Of a stretch of 60,030 bases of DNA, positions 41,134-49,549 are shown piece after piece. The position numbers were made by a program, and so were the translations under genes. The DNA is from a virus: positions 1 through 60,030 of IMG/VR virus record IMGVR_UViG_3300020404_001765; one strand, written 5' to 3'. The first letter of the stretch is position 1, and the number at the start of each line of letters is the position of its first letter. The notes under the pieces are model-generated. The model was not told where the DNA came from, did no database searches, and saw only the letters and a program-made list of their open reading frames with translations.

Positions 41134-42038
41134 TTCTTTTTATTTTTGGCTTTGGTTTTCTTCTTCATGGAGTTGATAAACTTCCTGTAGATGGCCGCTG
41201 GCCCTGATTTGCCTGCCGCTCTTGCTCTCTGCTCCATGGCAACTGCCGCTTGTATTTTGTGTGCGTGTGATCTACCCGATTTCCTAATCTTTGCAACACT
41301 TGACCTTGCCGCCGCTTCATCCTTGAATCCTAATCCATGGATAGTGCCTTTTGGATCTTCATCCGTGTATAGGTCACTGTGTTTTTTAGACTTTGCTTTT
41401 TGTCCCTTTTTACGTGGTATCCTCTTGCCTTCGGTAAGATCTTCATTTATATCAACAGAACCGTGCCTACCGTCTTTTGCCGGATTGCCTTCTTTCAAAA
41501 CCCTTGCCCATGCAGTCATGTTAATTGCACAGTTTTTGACTTGATCAACAGTGTCTTGGTCATCTAGTATTTCATCTAGGCCTTGTGCCTTAGATTCTAC
41601 ATTTGCCTGTGGCACTATTGTGAATCCAAAGTTAGATGCGAAACTGTAAAGGTTGCCATGTATTTTTTGGAATCCATCTCCACCACCCGATATCAATGAA
41701 CCAAACACTTTATTGTAAAAAGGTTGATGCTTGTTTTCTTTTGACCAGTTGTATATGGGATCCATTCTTTCCATAATTGCTTGAATGTGTGAACTCTGTC
41801 CACTCCACCATATAGGTGTTGCAAAAACAACGCCGTCTGCCTTAAACATTTTCATTAATTCTGGTTTCAACTCATCATTAATATCAACAGTACCTCTTTC
41901 GTAATTCAATTCTCTCATCGTGATTACTTCGCAGTCTTGCCCTAATTTTTCAAATGCAAGTTTCAACATACTTACAACTTTGCTAGTGTTTGATTCTGCG
42001 TCAGGCTTCAGTGTTCCGTTAAAAATTAAAAATTTCAT
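41130..42038 (-). CDS. Flavodoxin-fold reductase fused to a basic virion module
   Basis: 302 residues from [20 protein letters not shown]. The first 190 residues are an NAD(P)H-dependent FMN reductase or flavodoxin fold ([20 protein letters not shown] is the flavin-binding loop). Then [14 protein letters not shown], a prohead-protease-like LTE-G site, joins a C-terminal Lys-rich module ([20 protein letters not shown] and [20 protein letters not shown]) common in marine T4-like phages. The fusion suggests that the enzyme is packaged or cut free in the virion. A few codons upstream are also open. Confidence 0.75.
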   Translation of the reverse strand: MKFLIFNGTLKPDAESNTSKVVSMLKLAFEKLGQDCEVITMRELNYERGTVDINDELKPELMKMFKADGVVFATPIWWSGQSSHIQAIMERMDPIYNWSKENKHQPFYNKVFGSLISGGGDGFQKIHGNLYSFASNFGFTIVPQANVESKAQGLDEILDDQDTVDQVKNCAINMTAWARVLKEGNPAKDGRHGSVDINEDLTEGKRIPRKKGQKAKSKKHSDLYTDEDPKGTIHGLGFKDEAAARSSVAKIRKSGRSHAHKIQAAVAMEQRARAAGKSGPAAIYRKFINSMKKKTKAKNKKK

Positions 42039-42589
42039 TTTGTATCTCTCAATGTAATTACACCACAAGCCAATCTGTCACCAGCGTTACCTGTCTTTAA
42101 ACTTTCTTCATCGCCGCCTAACCCTAGGTCATCTTTTTCAGCATGGACTACTATACCTCTTCCAACTACTGATCTATCGCCTATTAAGTCAACCCTGTTT
42201 GCTCTTATTGAAAAATTAGCAACGCCTGATTCTGTTGCTATAATATTTCCAAGATCACCAACATGTCCTTCGTCTCTGTCTCCGTGATTAACATTATCAG
42301 GATTATAGTGGCCACCCATTGATTTACAGCCATCACTCATGTCTCCAAATTCGTGTATGTGGAAACCATGTTCACCCGGTGTTAGTCCGGTAATTGTGCC
42401 TTTGATTAGTGTTGGAGTGCCTGGGGCCTGCATCAGCAAAATACTACCTTTTACCTCGTCGGAGTGTTGTAGATCGCACTGGGCAATCACAGTGGACAAT
42501 CCTTCTGTGATTCCTTTTACCTTGCTACAAGAACATTCTTTTGCTTTGGTTCTAGGACAATGTGTTTCTGTAAATTCTAAGGCTCGCAT
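42035..42589 (-). CDS. sodC: Cu/Zn superoxide dismutase with N-terminal late tag
   Basis: 184 residues. The Cu/Zn SOD core is complete: [50 protein letters not shown] and [10 protein letters not shown] give the copper and zinc His and Asp residues. It removes superoxide. In place of a signal peptide it has the locus tag [11 protein letters not shown] and then [12 protein letters not shown], an ITE-G site that would free the enzyme after residue 31. It is preceded by a late promoter. This suggests a virion-packaged SOD, delivered with the DNA or protecting the particle. Confidence 0.88.
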   Translation of the reverse strand: MRALEFTETHCPRTKAKECSCSKVKGITEGLSTVIAQCDLQHSDEVKGSILLMQAPGTPTLIKGTITGLTPGEHGFHIHEFGDMSDGCKSMGGHYNPDNVNHGDRDEGHVGDLGNIIATESGVANFSIRANRVDLIGDRSVVGRGIVVHAEKDDLGLGGDEESLKTGNAGDRLACGVITLRDTK

Positions 42590-42597
42590 ATTGCGAG

Positions 42598-42605
42598 TAT
42601 TTATT
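42598..42605 (-). promoter_or_regulatory. AATAAATA late promoter before the SOD gene
   Basis: Contains the TAA stop (42601-42603) of the upstream gene; eight bases (CTCGCAAT) then ATG. Confidence 0.65.
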
Positions 42606-42804
42606 TGTTTTTTGGCATTGGCTTTTCGCCAGTGAGTTTAGGTCTTGCAAACCACAATTTAAACCACTCTTGGGTGCCTGGTTTGATGTTGTGCTTTCTT
42701 TGATAACGTGCTTTTTCTGTGCCTGTGTACGACAGATTTTCTCCCATCGAATCTTCAGATTGCTCGGCCACACCTGCTAATTTCTTCAACTCTTCTATGT
42801 CCAT
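42601..42804 (-). CDS. Small conserved late protein
   Basis: 67 residues. [20 protein letters not shown] then [16 protein letters not shown] is a pattern familiar from T4-like marine phages. N-terminal [11 protein letters not shown] is a mild match to the tag consensus. It follows a 59-residue ORF with a one-codon junction (TAAATG). Function unknown. Confidence 0.65.
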   Translation of the reverse strand: MDIEELKKLAGVAEQSEDSMGENLSYTGTEKARYQRKHNIKPGTQEWFKLWFARPKLTGEKPMPKNK

Positions 42805-42984
42805 TTATATAGTCCAGTCTTTCAACTGTTGCTTGGTAGGTTTGTGTGCTTTTACTTTTTCAACCTTGCCGCCTTTGGCCAAGAATGCTTTCATCTTATC
42901 ATCGAGTTCTCGCTGTTTTTCTTGTGGAGTTTTTTCAATTTCTCCTGCCGCGTATGGTCTATTGATCCCGCTGAACTTTGGCAT
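42805..42984 (-). CDS. 59-residue conserved-like protein
   Basis: Reads MPKFSGINRPYAAGEIEKTP then a charged helix (QEKQRELDDKMKAFLAKGGK) and ends QQLKDWTI. It starts 26 nt inside the end of the HAD fusion gene and runs to the base before the next start. Good codon use and tight packing support it. Function unknown. Confidence 0.6.
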   Translation of the reverse strand: MPKFSGINRPYAAGEIEKTPQEKQRELDDKMKAFLAKGGKVEKVKAHKPTKQQLKDWTI

Positions 42985-44131
42985 ATCCTTCTAATCCTTT
43001 CTTCACTGTGTCTAGTGAATCTCTGTTTGCTTGATATAGTATTCCGTACCCACCAGCCGCCTGCCATTTTTCTATATTAATAGGCCTGTCGTCAATGAGT
43101 ATATTTGGAGTACCGGTTCCCTTATCGACCGCATAACTTTCTTTACGGCCAGTTACAACCACCTCATCTGGTTGTTCAATATTATTGCTAATCCACACCT
43201 TTTTATACTTGGCACTGTTTGCATGATCTCCTCTTAAAGGTGAAGTGTTTATTGAAAACTTACCACCTGTAAATTTTTTAACCATATCTATAAGTGCATC
43301 TGCTGTTGAAAATTTAGGCAATACTGCAAAGAAGTCTGTGCCTGTAATACGATCTATAACTTGTTTTTTCAAATCTTTCGTTTTGTCATTTGTCAATTCC
43401 TTCCAATGGTCAACACCATAAAGGAATTCAACACCGCCGAAGAAGTCTGCTAGGACTCCGTCCATGTCTAGATATACAGTTGGCTTTGCGTCTTCCATGT
43501 TTTCATTATACAACTTTTTGTTGTTCTCGTCAATCTGTTTACCAAGCCTGTCTTGTATTATATCATATAACTTTTTGCCAGTATTTCCGCCCATTATTAT
43601 TTTGGAAAATTCATGTTCTTGTCCTTTGTTAGCAAGTTCCCTGGCTTTTGATGCCGAGGCACCTGATGCGCCTTCTTGATCAGGATCTCTTTCTCCTGCA
43701 CTTACAACATCAATGTAATCAAACTTATAAAGGTCATTTCCTTGCTTGTCTGGTTTACCGTTGTATTGATTTAACAATTTTTGAAATTCTGCAACTCTAT
43801 CTGATCCTGCAACCATCACGAGCCTTGTCCTTCCTTCTGCTTGGATTTTTTGAAGTGCTTGGATTATTGTTTTTACAGCCGGATCACCTATCGCTAATTT
43901 TGGATAGAACATTTTCAAGTAATCTGTTTTTTCTCTGTGAGTAAGTGGGTCTGTTTTGTTGTTTTGTTTGTGTGAAAGGAAAAGAAATGCTTTGCCGTTG
44001 ACTTGCTGTGCCATCGACTCGAGTTTGTCTAATAATTTTTGGTGTCCTATTGTGGGTGGATTGAATCGGCCAAAGGCAAATACTGCTGTTGAACGATCGT
44101 CCTCCCTAAGAAACAGTTCCCTGAGGTGCAT
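42959..44131 (-). CDS. Nucleotidyltransferase-HAD phosphatase fusion with late tag
   Basis: 390 residues. After the tag MHLRELFLREDDRST, the nucleotidyltransferase motif FAFGRFNPPTIGHQKLL (the HxGH-type loop) opens a cytidylyl- or adenylyltransferase domain with ISTxxxR-like SASKARELANKG. Residues 210 onward form a HAD phosphatase: PTVYLDMDGVLADFFGG (DxDxx loop), RGDHAN and NILIDDRPINIEKW. The two activities could make and trim a nucleotide such as NAD precursors. The tag suggests packaging. Exact substrates unknown. Confidence 0.78.
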   Translation of the reverse strand: MHLRELFLREDDRSTAVFAFGRFNPPTIGHQKLLDKLESMAQQVNGKAFLFLSHKQNNKTDPLTHREKTDYLKMFYPKLAIGDPAVKTIIQALQKIQAEGRTRLVMVAGSDRVAEFQKLLNQYNGKPDKQGNDLYKFDYIDVVSAGERDPDQEGASGASASKARELANKGQEHEFSKIIMGGNTGKKLYDIIQDRLGKQIDENNKKLYNENMEDAKPTVYLDMDGVLADFFGGVEFLYGVDHWKELTNDKTKDLKKQVIDRITGTDFFAVLPKFSTADALIDMVKKFTGGKFSINTSPLRGDHANSAKYKKVWISNNIEQPDEVVVTGRKESYAVDKGTGTPNILIDDRPINIEKWQAAGGYGILYQANRDSLDTVKKGLEGYAKVQRDQ

Positions 44132-44462
44132 CGTATTCGCCTTGTTTAATATTCTCTATTTCTCTATCAGATATTATTCTTGCAACTTGTTGTCTAGTCT
44201 CTTTTGGAAACATTGTCGAAACATCGTCTTGTGTCGATCCGTACTCTTTGACATACTCTTTTGCCGCATCATCAACTAGATACATCCAAAGTTTTTGTGC
44301 TTTTTCATGATCGTAGATATTTTTTTTAACTTTTCTTTTGATATTTGATATGATGGGCATAAAACGCCTACGGTATAGATCCTCATTGTTCATAATGAAC
44401 GAATCTAGTTCGTTGACTGCGTCGCTGTCTATGTTCTCTTTTATAAATTGTGATGCTCTCAT
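44106..44462 (-). CDS. Small tagged late protein
   Basis: 118 residues. Tag MRASQFIKENIDSD is the closest in the locus to T4 internal-protein signals (MR-x-x-Q-F-I-K-E). The rest is charged and helical. A late promoter lies seven bases upstream. It overlaps the fusion gene by 26 nt. Function unknown. Confidence 0.65.
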   Translation of the reverse strand: MRASQFIKENIDSDAVNELDSFIMNNEDLYRRRFMPIISNIKRKVKKNIYDHEKAQKLWMYLVDDAAKEYVKEYGSTQDDVSTMFPKETRQQVARIISDREIENIKQGEYDAPQGTVS

Positions 44463-44469
44463 ATAAGCA

Positions 44470-44477
44470 TATTTATT
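44470..44477 (-). promoter_or_regulatory. AATAAATA late promoter before 44462
   Basis: Overlaps the stop codon of the upstream gene; seven bases then ATG. Confidence 0.6.
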
Positions 44478-44958
44478 AGTATAGGTTCTCTAAAAGCCAA
44501 GCGTAAAATGGTGACTCAAAACTTAGGTTCCATGTACCATTGAAACCCATTTGTGTGACATTTTTGAATGAATCCTGTAAGTCTCTTCCGCTTTCTCGTT
44601 GTTGCGAGGCCCATGGCTCTGGATATTCTGGCGTATATACTCCTTCGTATACTATACCTCCTAGGTCTATTTCATCTATCTCTAGGTATTTGATATGCAA
44701 CAGTTGGTCTTTAAGGATGTCACCTTTTTCGTTTATTATCGTTTGTTTATTTGTTTTACCTGACCGTTTGATTATCAGATCGTATTTCTGTCCTTCGGTA
44801 CATTCATGTTCAAATTCTATCACTTCTGGAGCAGACTCTGTGCCTGTCACATCCTTATCAAAATACTTCGTGTCGTTGATTAGGATTTGTGCATGTGGGG
44901 GTGTGTCCCACATTGTTGCATATAATTCTAGTTTAAATTTTAATTTTTCGGTAGCCAT
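44476..44958 (-). CDS. Stand-alone beta-domain protein
   Basis: 160 residues. KFKLELYATMWDTPPHAQIL, KYDLIIKRSGKTNKQTI and FNGTWNLSFESPFYAWLLEN share the order of the N-terminal domain of the SGNH hydrolase at 12970-14019. Probably a carbohydrate-binding or structural virion module. It overlaps the next gene by 19 nt. Confidence 0.65.
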   Translation of the reverse strand: MATEKLKFKLELYATMWDTPPHAQILINDTKYFDKDVTGTESAPEVIEFEHECTEGQKYDLIIKRSGKTNKQTIINEKGDILKDQLLHIKYLEIDEIDLGGIVYEGVYTPEYPEPWASQQRESGRDLQDSFKNVTQMGFNGTWNLSFESPFYAWLLENLY

Positions 44959-45134
44959 TCAAATTGTAATCCTGCTGTGATTCCTGTGTACTCACTATTT
45001 AAGTCCTCACGAAACAGTTCTAACACTATTTCGGTTCCTGGCAATATAACCTTAAGATACTTGTCTGTTTTGGTCAAAACCTCAACTGGTTTGATTTTGC
45101 CATTGTTTGTGCATGTGATTTCTATTGTTTCCAT
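44940..45134 (-). CDS. Small beta-rich protein
   Basis: 64 residues. IEITCTNNGKIKPVEVLTKT and EIVLELFREDLNSEYTGITA suggest an all-beta small domain. Overlaps its neighbours by 13 and 19 nt. Function unknown. Confidence 0.6.
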   Translation of the reverse strand: METIEITCTNNGKIKPVEVLTKTDKYLKVILPGTEIVLELFREDLNSEYTGITAGLQFEWLPKN

Positions 45135-45466
45135 TTGTACATCCTTTCAAATTTTTCTGTTATCTCTATCCTACGTCCGCCCTGTGCCTCAAACTCACTT
45201 ATGAATCGGTCTATCAAATTAGCCGCAAGTCTTCTGTACTCGGGTAGAATACTTTTTTGTATTTCTAATATATGATGTTGCGGTTCGTTATGAATCATAG
45301 TTCCAACTGGCACCTTGTCAATCCAGGTACCTGCTAAACACATGTCGTTTTGAATTTTATGTAATTCTTTCGTGGGATTAAATGTAGGCATGATCTTACG
45401 TGACTCATCCACAAGTATGCACATAAGTGTTCCAAAATAGTCTTCTTTGTAGATATCTTTCTGCAT
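45122..45466 (-). CDS. Conserved late protein, unknown
   Basis: 114 residues, with MPTFNPTKELHKIQNDMCLAG and LIDRFISEFEAQGGRR. It overlaps the autotransporter gene by one base (TAATG) so it is transcribed with it. Function unknown. Confidence 0.6.
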   Translation of the reverse strand: MQKDIYKEDYFGTLMCILVDESRKIMPTFNPTKELHKIQNDMCLAGTWIDKVPVGTMIHNEPQHHILEIQKSILPEYRRLAANLIDRFISEFEAQGGRRIEITEKFERMYKWKQ

Positions 45467-48417
45467 TATTCTTTTACAGGAACAAACATGTCTTTTTCAA
45501 GATCATATACCAGTCCGTGTTTCTCCGCATTGTCTATTGTGCCGTTTTGTGCGGCATATAATTTTTTCATATCTTTATGTGTGCCATCCTCATTAAAGCA
45601 TTTAGGATTTTTGAGCCAACCTAATTTTTTGTCTAATTGTTTAAATCCTGTGTTTGGAATACCACAAGATAGACTTAATTTTTTTATATAGTTTATGCCA
45701 ACATTGACTCCATCCTTACCTTGTTTTCCAGATACGTCTTGTCTGTATTCTGCGGTAAAATTGAAAGTTGAATCCAAATCATGTGTTGGAGTTTTAGCAT
45801 AAAAGAAACCGATGTTTTTCTCTTTAGTGCTTTGGGTCAGATCACTCTGGATACTTGTATGATTGATTGTTCCGTCTAAATTAACACTCTCGGCTACTTC
45901 CAAGTCCATCGAACCCGATGTTATGTGACTTGGAAGTGAGAACGACCAGCCGAAAGTTGTGTGCGTATCTTTGTGTATTTCATACGCCAACCTGTAAGAT
46001 TCTGTTTCAATATCTGAGAAATTTGTGATTATGCTACCGTCTATTGTGTTGATATCTGTATGTCCCCTAGTGTAATTGAAACTCAAAACATTATTGCCTA
46101 ACAAATATTCGACACCTATGTTTCCAAAATTTGTATTGTTGTTATCTCCCACTGCCAGTATTCCATCAGAAGAATTACCTAACCATGTATCCTGTTCACT
46201 CATCTGTCCTATGCTAGTCTTCAATTTTAAATTATTATTCAACATAAAGTTTTTTCCAACATTTATGGAATAATCTCCGCCGCCATTATCACCAGTGTAA
46301 AAGCCGAAGTTGTAATTGTTTAATAGGTTGTACTGTCCTCCTTGTGTAAAAGAACCAAAACTTTGATTCACCGGAAGATACGTGTTGTTGTTTGCTATCA
46401 GCATGTCTACATCTGAATATTTTCTGTTGTCTTTTACTGTATATCCATTACCTAGATTCATGTAGTAATCTCTGTCATAGTCGTCGATGACCATAATTTT
46501 AATATTTGATAAACTTGAGAAAGCACTACTACTTCCTGTTGCAAAATATGTATTGTTTAAAGATGTCACAGTGCCGTCCACTCTGCCTGTAGTTGGAACA
46601 CCAACTGCACCTTGCGGTTTAGTTGCTTCATCAAGATCCAACATACCTTGTCCGTGTATGTCCACATCATATCCATTTATGTTTGTGTCTGCCGTATTCA
46701 ATACAAGTTTCACAAGGTTCTCACCTTTCATGTGAGGCCACATTTCATGCAGTATACCAATAGCACCTGTCACTTGTGGTGCCGCCATACTTGACCCACC
46801 CATCTCAGAATACCCGTCACCGCTCACACTTGAATACACGTTGTTACCTGGTGCCAGTATATAAAAATCTTTCACTTGATATTTGTCATTACATTTGTTA
46901 TCAATAATGTTTAGACACACGTGCCCTGACTTACTACCAACTACCTGTCCGTCCTCTTTTGTGCCTCCCCAATTTCCAACTATTAACATTTTTCCGCCTA
47001 ACACAAGGTTACCATCTGCGTCGACTTCTGTTGCCCAAATACCCGGATCAAGGGCAAAATCAGTGTTCCATACACCATCAACGTACATTCCATTACCTGC
47101 GGAGTTCACAAGTATTATGTCGTTGTCTGTGCCTATCTTCCAATACTTTGCACTATCTTTGTTTGCAGTAATGACCGAAGAACTGTATGTGCCGTCATCT
47201 AACTTTGTAATTGTACCGTAGTGATTGAATTGTATGTTTTTGTTAAAACTCATATTCACTGCAACGATGTTAATGCCTTCGCCGCCATCAACTTTTGTTG
47301 CCTTGAGTTTAGCAATATCGTGTAAGGCATTCTGTGCCTGTCCCATGTTGGCACTTGCATTACCATAATAGTCAACATTGGCACCTACAAGGTCTGCGTC
47401 AAAGGCCACTCCGTGGAATTGTGTGCCATCTCTTTTACCTGCAACTATACCAGCCACGTGTGTCCCGTGGGATTGATATTGTCCTTTGTTTTCAACAATG
47501 GTGTCATTTAAGACATAGTCTTTGTACCATTTGTATTTGCCATCAAGTGCTTCATGATCTGTCTGTTGATAGGTATCTATTATTCCTAGCACCGCACCTT
47601 TACCTGTCCAACCCCTGGCATAGGCCTTGTCAGCATTTATAATTGTTTTACTTGTATCCTTGTTAAATTCATCTGTTTTCCAAACATCCTTTTGTTTTTC
47701 TACAACCTTTTCTTCTTCTTTCTTTTCTTCCTTGGCTTCTTCTTGTTTCTCGACTTTCTTTTCCTCTTTCACTTCCTCTTTTTTAGTTTCTTCTTTTTCA
47801 GTTTCTTCTTTTTTCGTTTCTTTCTTTACAACTTTGCTTTGTTTCTCTGCATTAATTTTTGTTTTTTTATCGACAACATATGTTTCAACAGTGCTTTCTT
47901 TTTCTTGCTTTATTATTTCTTCTGCTTTTTTATCACTGGCAACTTTGTTGTATTCTGTAAGAGATAATTTCTGTCCTTGTGATACTTTTTGTATCACTGG
48001 TTTAACGTGGTTCTTCAAATATAAAACTGCCGCATGGGCGTTTTTGTAATCGTCACTGTTGTATATCTGTAATTTGGTATCATCATCTTGTGATTCTATT
48101 AGATCTATTGTTTGTGTCCATAAAGTTTCTGCTTGGTCCAACATGGTCAATAAGTTGCCTGCCTTCGTAATATCCTTTTGCGTCGGCCCAGTGATGATTG
48201 CTGATAGTCCTGCCAAATTGCCACTCGATATAGTGCTATTGAATCCACTCAACAACGATGAGTATGAACTTATAATAGATTCACTTCCAGTGAGACTTGA
48301 TAAATCGTCCTGAACAAAATTAGATACGGCAGTGACCGCACCTCCTCCACCCCCGCCACAGGCAGTTAAGGCAGTGAAAGAACTGGCCAATATTATATTT
48401 TTAAATTTTGACCTCAC
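45466..48417 (-). CDS. Lipoprotein-type subtilisin protease with C-terminal beta domain
   Basis: 983 residues, unusual for a phage. The start is GTG after GGGGAGT. A signal sequence ends in the lipobox LTAC at residue 20, then six Gly. Residues 180-245 are a Lys-Glu repeat. The subtilase triad is seen: Asp281 in GIIDTYQQTDHEA, His317 in SHGTHVAGIVAG, Ser543 in GGSSMAAPQVTG. The last 350 residues have alternating aromatic, Asn-rich strands as in autotransporter barrels. A secreted, membrane-anchored protease, likely taken from a host, that could act on the host surface or rivals. Confidence 0.8.
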   Translation of the reverse strand: MRSKFKNIILASSFTALTACGGGGGGAVTAVSNFVQDDLSSLTGSESIISSYSSLLSGFNSTISSGNLAGLSAIITGPTQKDITKAGNLLTMLDQAETLWTQTIDLIESQDDDTKLQIYNSDDYKNAHAAVLYLKNHVKPVIQKVSQGQKLSLTEYNKVASDKKAEEIIKQEKESTVETYVVDKKTKINAEKQSKVVKKETKKEETEKEETKKEEVKEEKKVEKQEEAKEEKKEEEKVVEKQKDVWKTDEFNKDTSKTIINADKAYARGWTGKGAVLGIIDTYQQTDHEALDGKYKWYKDYVLNDTIVENKGQYQSHGTHVAGIVAGKRDGTQFHGVAFDADLVGANVDYYGNASANMGQAQNALHDIAKLKATKVDGGEGINIVAVNMSFNKNIQFNHYGTITKLDDGTYSSSVITANKDSAKYWKIGTDNDIILVNSAGNGMYVDGVWNTDFALDPGIWATEVDADGNLVLGGKMLIVGNWGGTKEDGQVVGSKSGHVCLNIIDNKCNDKYQVKDFYILAPGNNVYSSVSGDGYSEMGGSSMAAPQVTGAIGILHEMWPHMKGENLVKLVLNTADTNINGYDVDIHGQGMLDLDEATKPQGAVGVPTTGRVDGTVTSLNNTYFATGSSSAFSSLSNIKIMVIDDYDRDYYMNLGNGYTVKDNRKYSDVDMLIANNNTYLPVNQSFGSFTQGGQYNLLNNYNFGFYTGDNGGGDYSINVGKNFMLNNNLKLKTSIGQMSEQDTWLGNSSDGILAVGDNNNTNFGNIGVEYLLGNNVLSFNYTRGHTDINTIDGSIITNFSDIETESYRLAYEIHKDTHTTFGWSFSLPSHITSGSMDLEVAESVNLDGTINHTSIQSDLTQSTKEKNIGFFYAKTPTHDLDSTFNFTAEYRQDVSGKQGKDGVNVGINYIKKLSLSCGIPNTGFKQLDKKLGWLKNPKCFNEDGTHKDMKKLYAAQNGTIDNAEKHGLVYDLEKDMFVPVKE

Positions 48418-48596
48418 ATAATACTCCCCATTAAAAAGGCACCTAATAAAAAGAATAATAGATATCTTGAGTATGTTGTAGATTTCTTAAGAACCTTGTA
48501 TCCGTTCTCTCGAAGGCAAATAACATGGGCGTCAATCGACTCCGCTGTTATATTCACATCAACAGTGTTGATCTGTTCTAGGTCATTGTCGTTCAT
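48414..48596 (-). CDS. Small membrane protein before the autotransporter
   Basis: 60 residues: a polar N-terminal half and one C-terminal helix (YLLFFLLGAFLMGSI). Its stop overlaps the GTG start of the protease gene, so the two are coupled. A promoter at 48603-48630 is placed six bases upstream of its start. Confidence 0.6.
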   Translation of the reverse strand: MNDNDLEQINTVDVNITAESIDAHVICLRENGYKVLKKSTTYSRYLLFFLLGAFLMGSIM

Positions 48597-48602
48597 GTGT
48601 AT

Positions 48603-48630
48603 AGTTTAACACAGAACTGGTAATAGTCAA
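48603..48630 (-). promoter_or_regulatory. Sigma-70-like promoter for the membrane protein and protease
   Basis: Minus strand: TTGACT (48625-48630), 16-bp spacer, TAAACT (48603-48608), six bases (ATACAC), ATG at 48596. Leaderless layout. Confidence 0.5.
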
Positions 48631-48636
48631 CCTAGC

Positions 48637-48663
48637 AAAAAGCCAGTGTTTATGCGACTTTTT
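48637..48663 (-). terminator. Terminator-like hairpin, second copy
   Basis: Minus strand AAAAAGTC ... GGCTTTTT pair around GCATAAACACT; a U-run follows directly. Its inverted near copy is at 8136-8160. It ends the 48662-49243 operon and precedes a TTGACT promoter. Confidence 0.6.
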
Positions 48664-49243
48664 AGTTGTTTAATTGAATACTTGTGATAGATCCTGCGGT
48701 AATTCCTGTGGCTTTTGCCCTTACCCATACAAAATTGCCTGTGAAATTGGCACTTGATATTGTTGTGCTTTGATCTGTTGTGAATGTTGTGCCCGAGATA
48801 TCAAAAAAATCGTCCTCGGTCGGCGTTGTTGCCAAAGAACCCTGCATTTTAATTGAACCTGTAAGTGTTGTGTCCACCTTATAGGCAACAGTGTGTACTC
48901 CATCTGGTTGTGAAAAGTATCCGTCGCCTTTTTGTTTATCACTAACAAAACCAACATGATCTATGGTAGTATCGGTAGAACCGTCACGTGTTTCTGCTGT
49001 GACAAGTTCTTCGACCACAATGCTCAAACCATCAGTTGCAACACTCTTCACTGTGAATGTTTTGTTGTTATTTGTTGTGCCTGATACAGTGATCAAGTCA
49101 AATTGTGCTAGATTGCTCAGGCTAGTGTCTACTGTACTGATCTTGTATTCACTACCTGTGACTGTAAATGTTGCACCTCCTTCAACCGTGATATCGGCTT
49201 TGTGCGTTTTTTGACTTATTAGTGTTGTGCTTGTCTGTGCCAT
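48662..49243 (-). CDS. Ser/Thr-rich structural protein
   Basis: 193 residues, Thr/Ser-rich, beta-strand composition with GNFVWVRAKATGITAGSI at the end. Proteins of this type (MQGSLATTP ... FFDISGTT) occur among marine T4-like virion proteins. An AATAAATA late promoter lies six bases upstream. Probably a neck or fibre component; not certain. Confidence 0.6.
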   Translation of the reverse strand: MAQTSTTLISQKTHKADITVEGGATFTVTGSEYKISTVDTSLSNLAQFDLITVSGTTNNNKTFTVKSVATDGLSIVVEELVTAETRDGSTDTTIDHVGFVSDKQKGDGYFSQPDGVHTVAYKVDTTLTGSIKMQGSLATTPTEDDFFDISGTTFTTDQSTTISSANFTGNFVWVRAKATGITAGSITSIQLNN

Positions 49244-49249
49244 CGTTGT

Positions 49250-49257
49250 TATTTATT
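49250..49257 (-). promoter_or_regulatory. AATAAATA late promoter before 49243
   Basis: Contains the TAA stop (49253-49255) of the upstream gene; six bases (ACAACG) then ATG. Confidence 0.65.
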
Positions 49258-49549
49258 CGGCCTTACGTCTCTTGAATCTTGCAGTTTTTGGACCCAGTCC
49301 GTACACAGCGGCAAGTTCATTAGGCTCTTGTCCGTCCACTGTCAGTATGTTTATATACTTTATCTTGTAGGCCTTTCCGTCTGCTGATCCTAGTTCCTCA
49401 CAAATGCAGTCGTCTTCTCTTACTTGTTTTACTCGGAGATGTGCTTTTTTGATCACTGCATCACCCATCCAGTTGCCTTTTATCATGCTTTCAACAATAC
49501 TTTGATCATTGAAAATATTTTTATCTCGTAGTTTTTTTATTGCTTCCAT
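49253..49549 (-). CDS. Small basic protein, unknown
   Basis: 98 residues, with MIKGNWMGDAVIKKAHLRVK and a C-terminal KTARFKRRKAE. It overlaps the upstream gene by 13 nt and has AAGGTGA before the start. Function unknown. Confidence 0.6.
   Translation of the reverse strand: MEAIKKLRDKNIFNDQSIVESMIKGNWMGDAVIKKAHLRVKQVREDDCICEELGSADGKAYKIKYINILTVDGQEPNELAAVYGLGPKTARFKRRKAE

Noticed and set aside
47627-48049. 140-residue plus-strand ORF rich in Ser, Phe and Cys
   Set aside because: It is the shadow of the Lys-Glu repeat of the autotransporter gene; composition follows the reverse strand codons.
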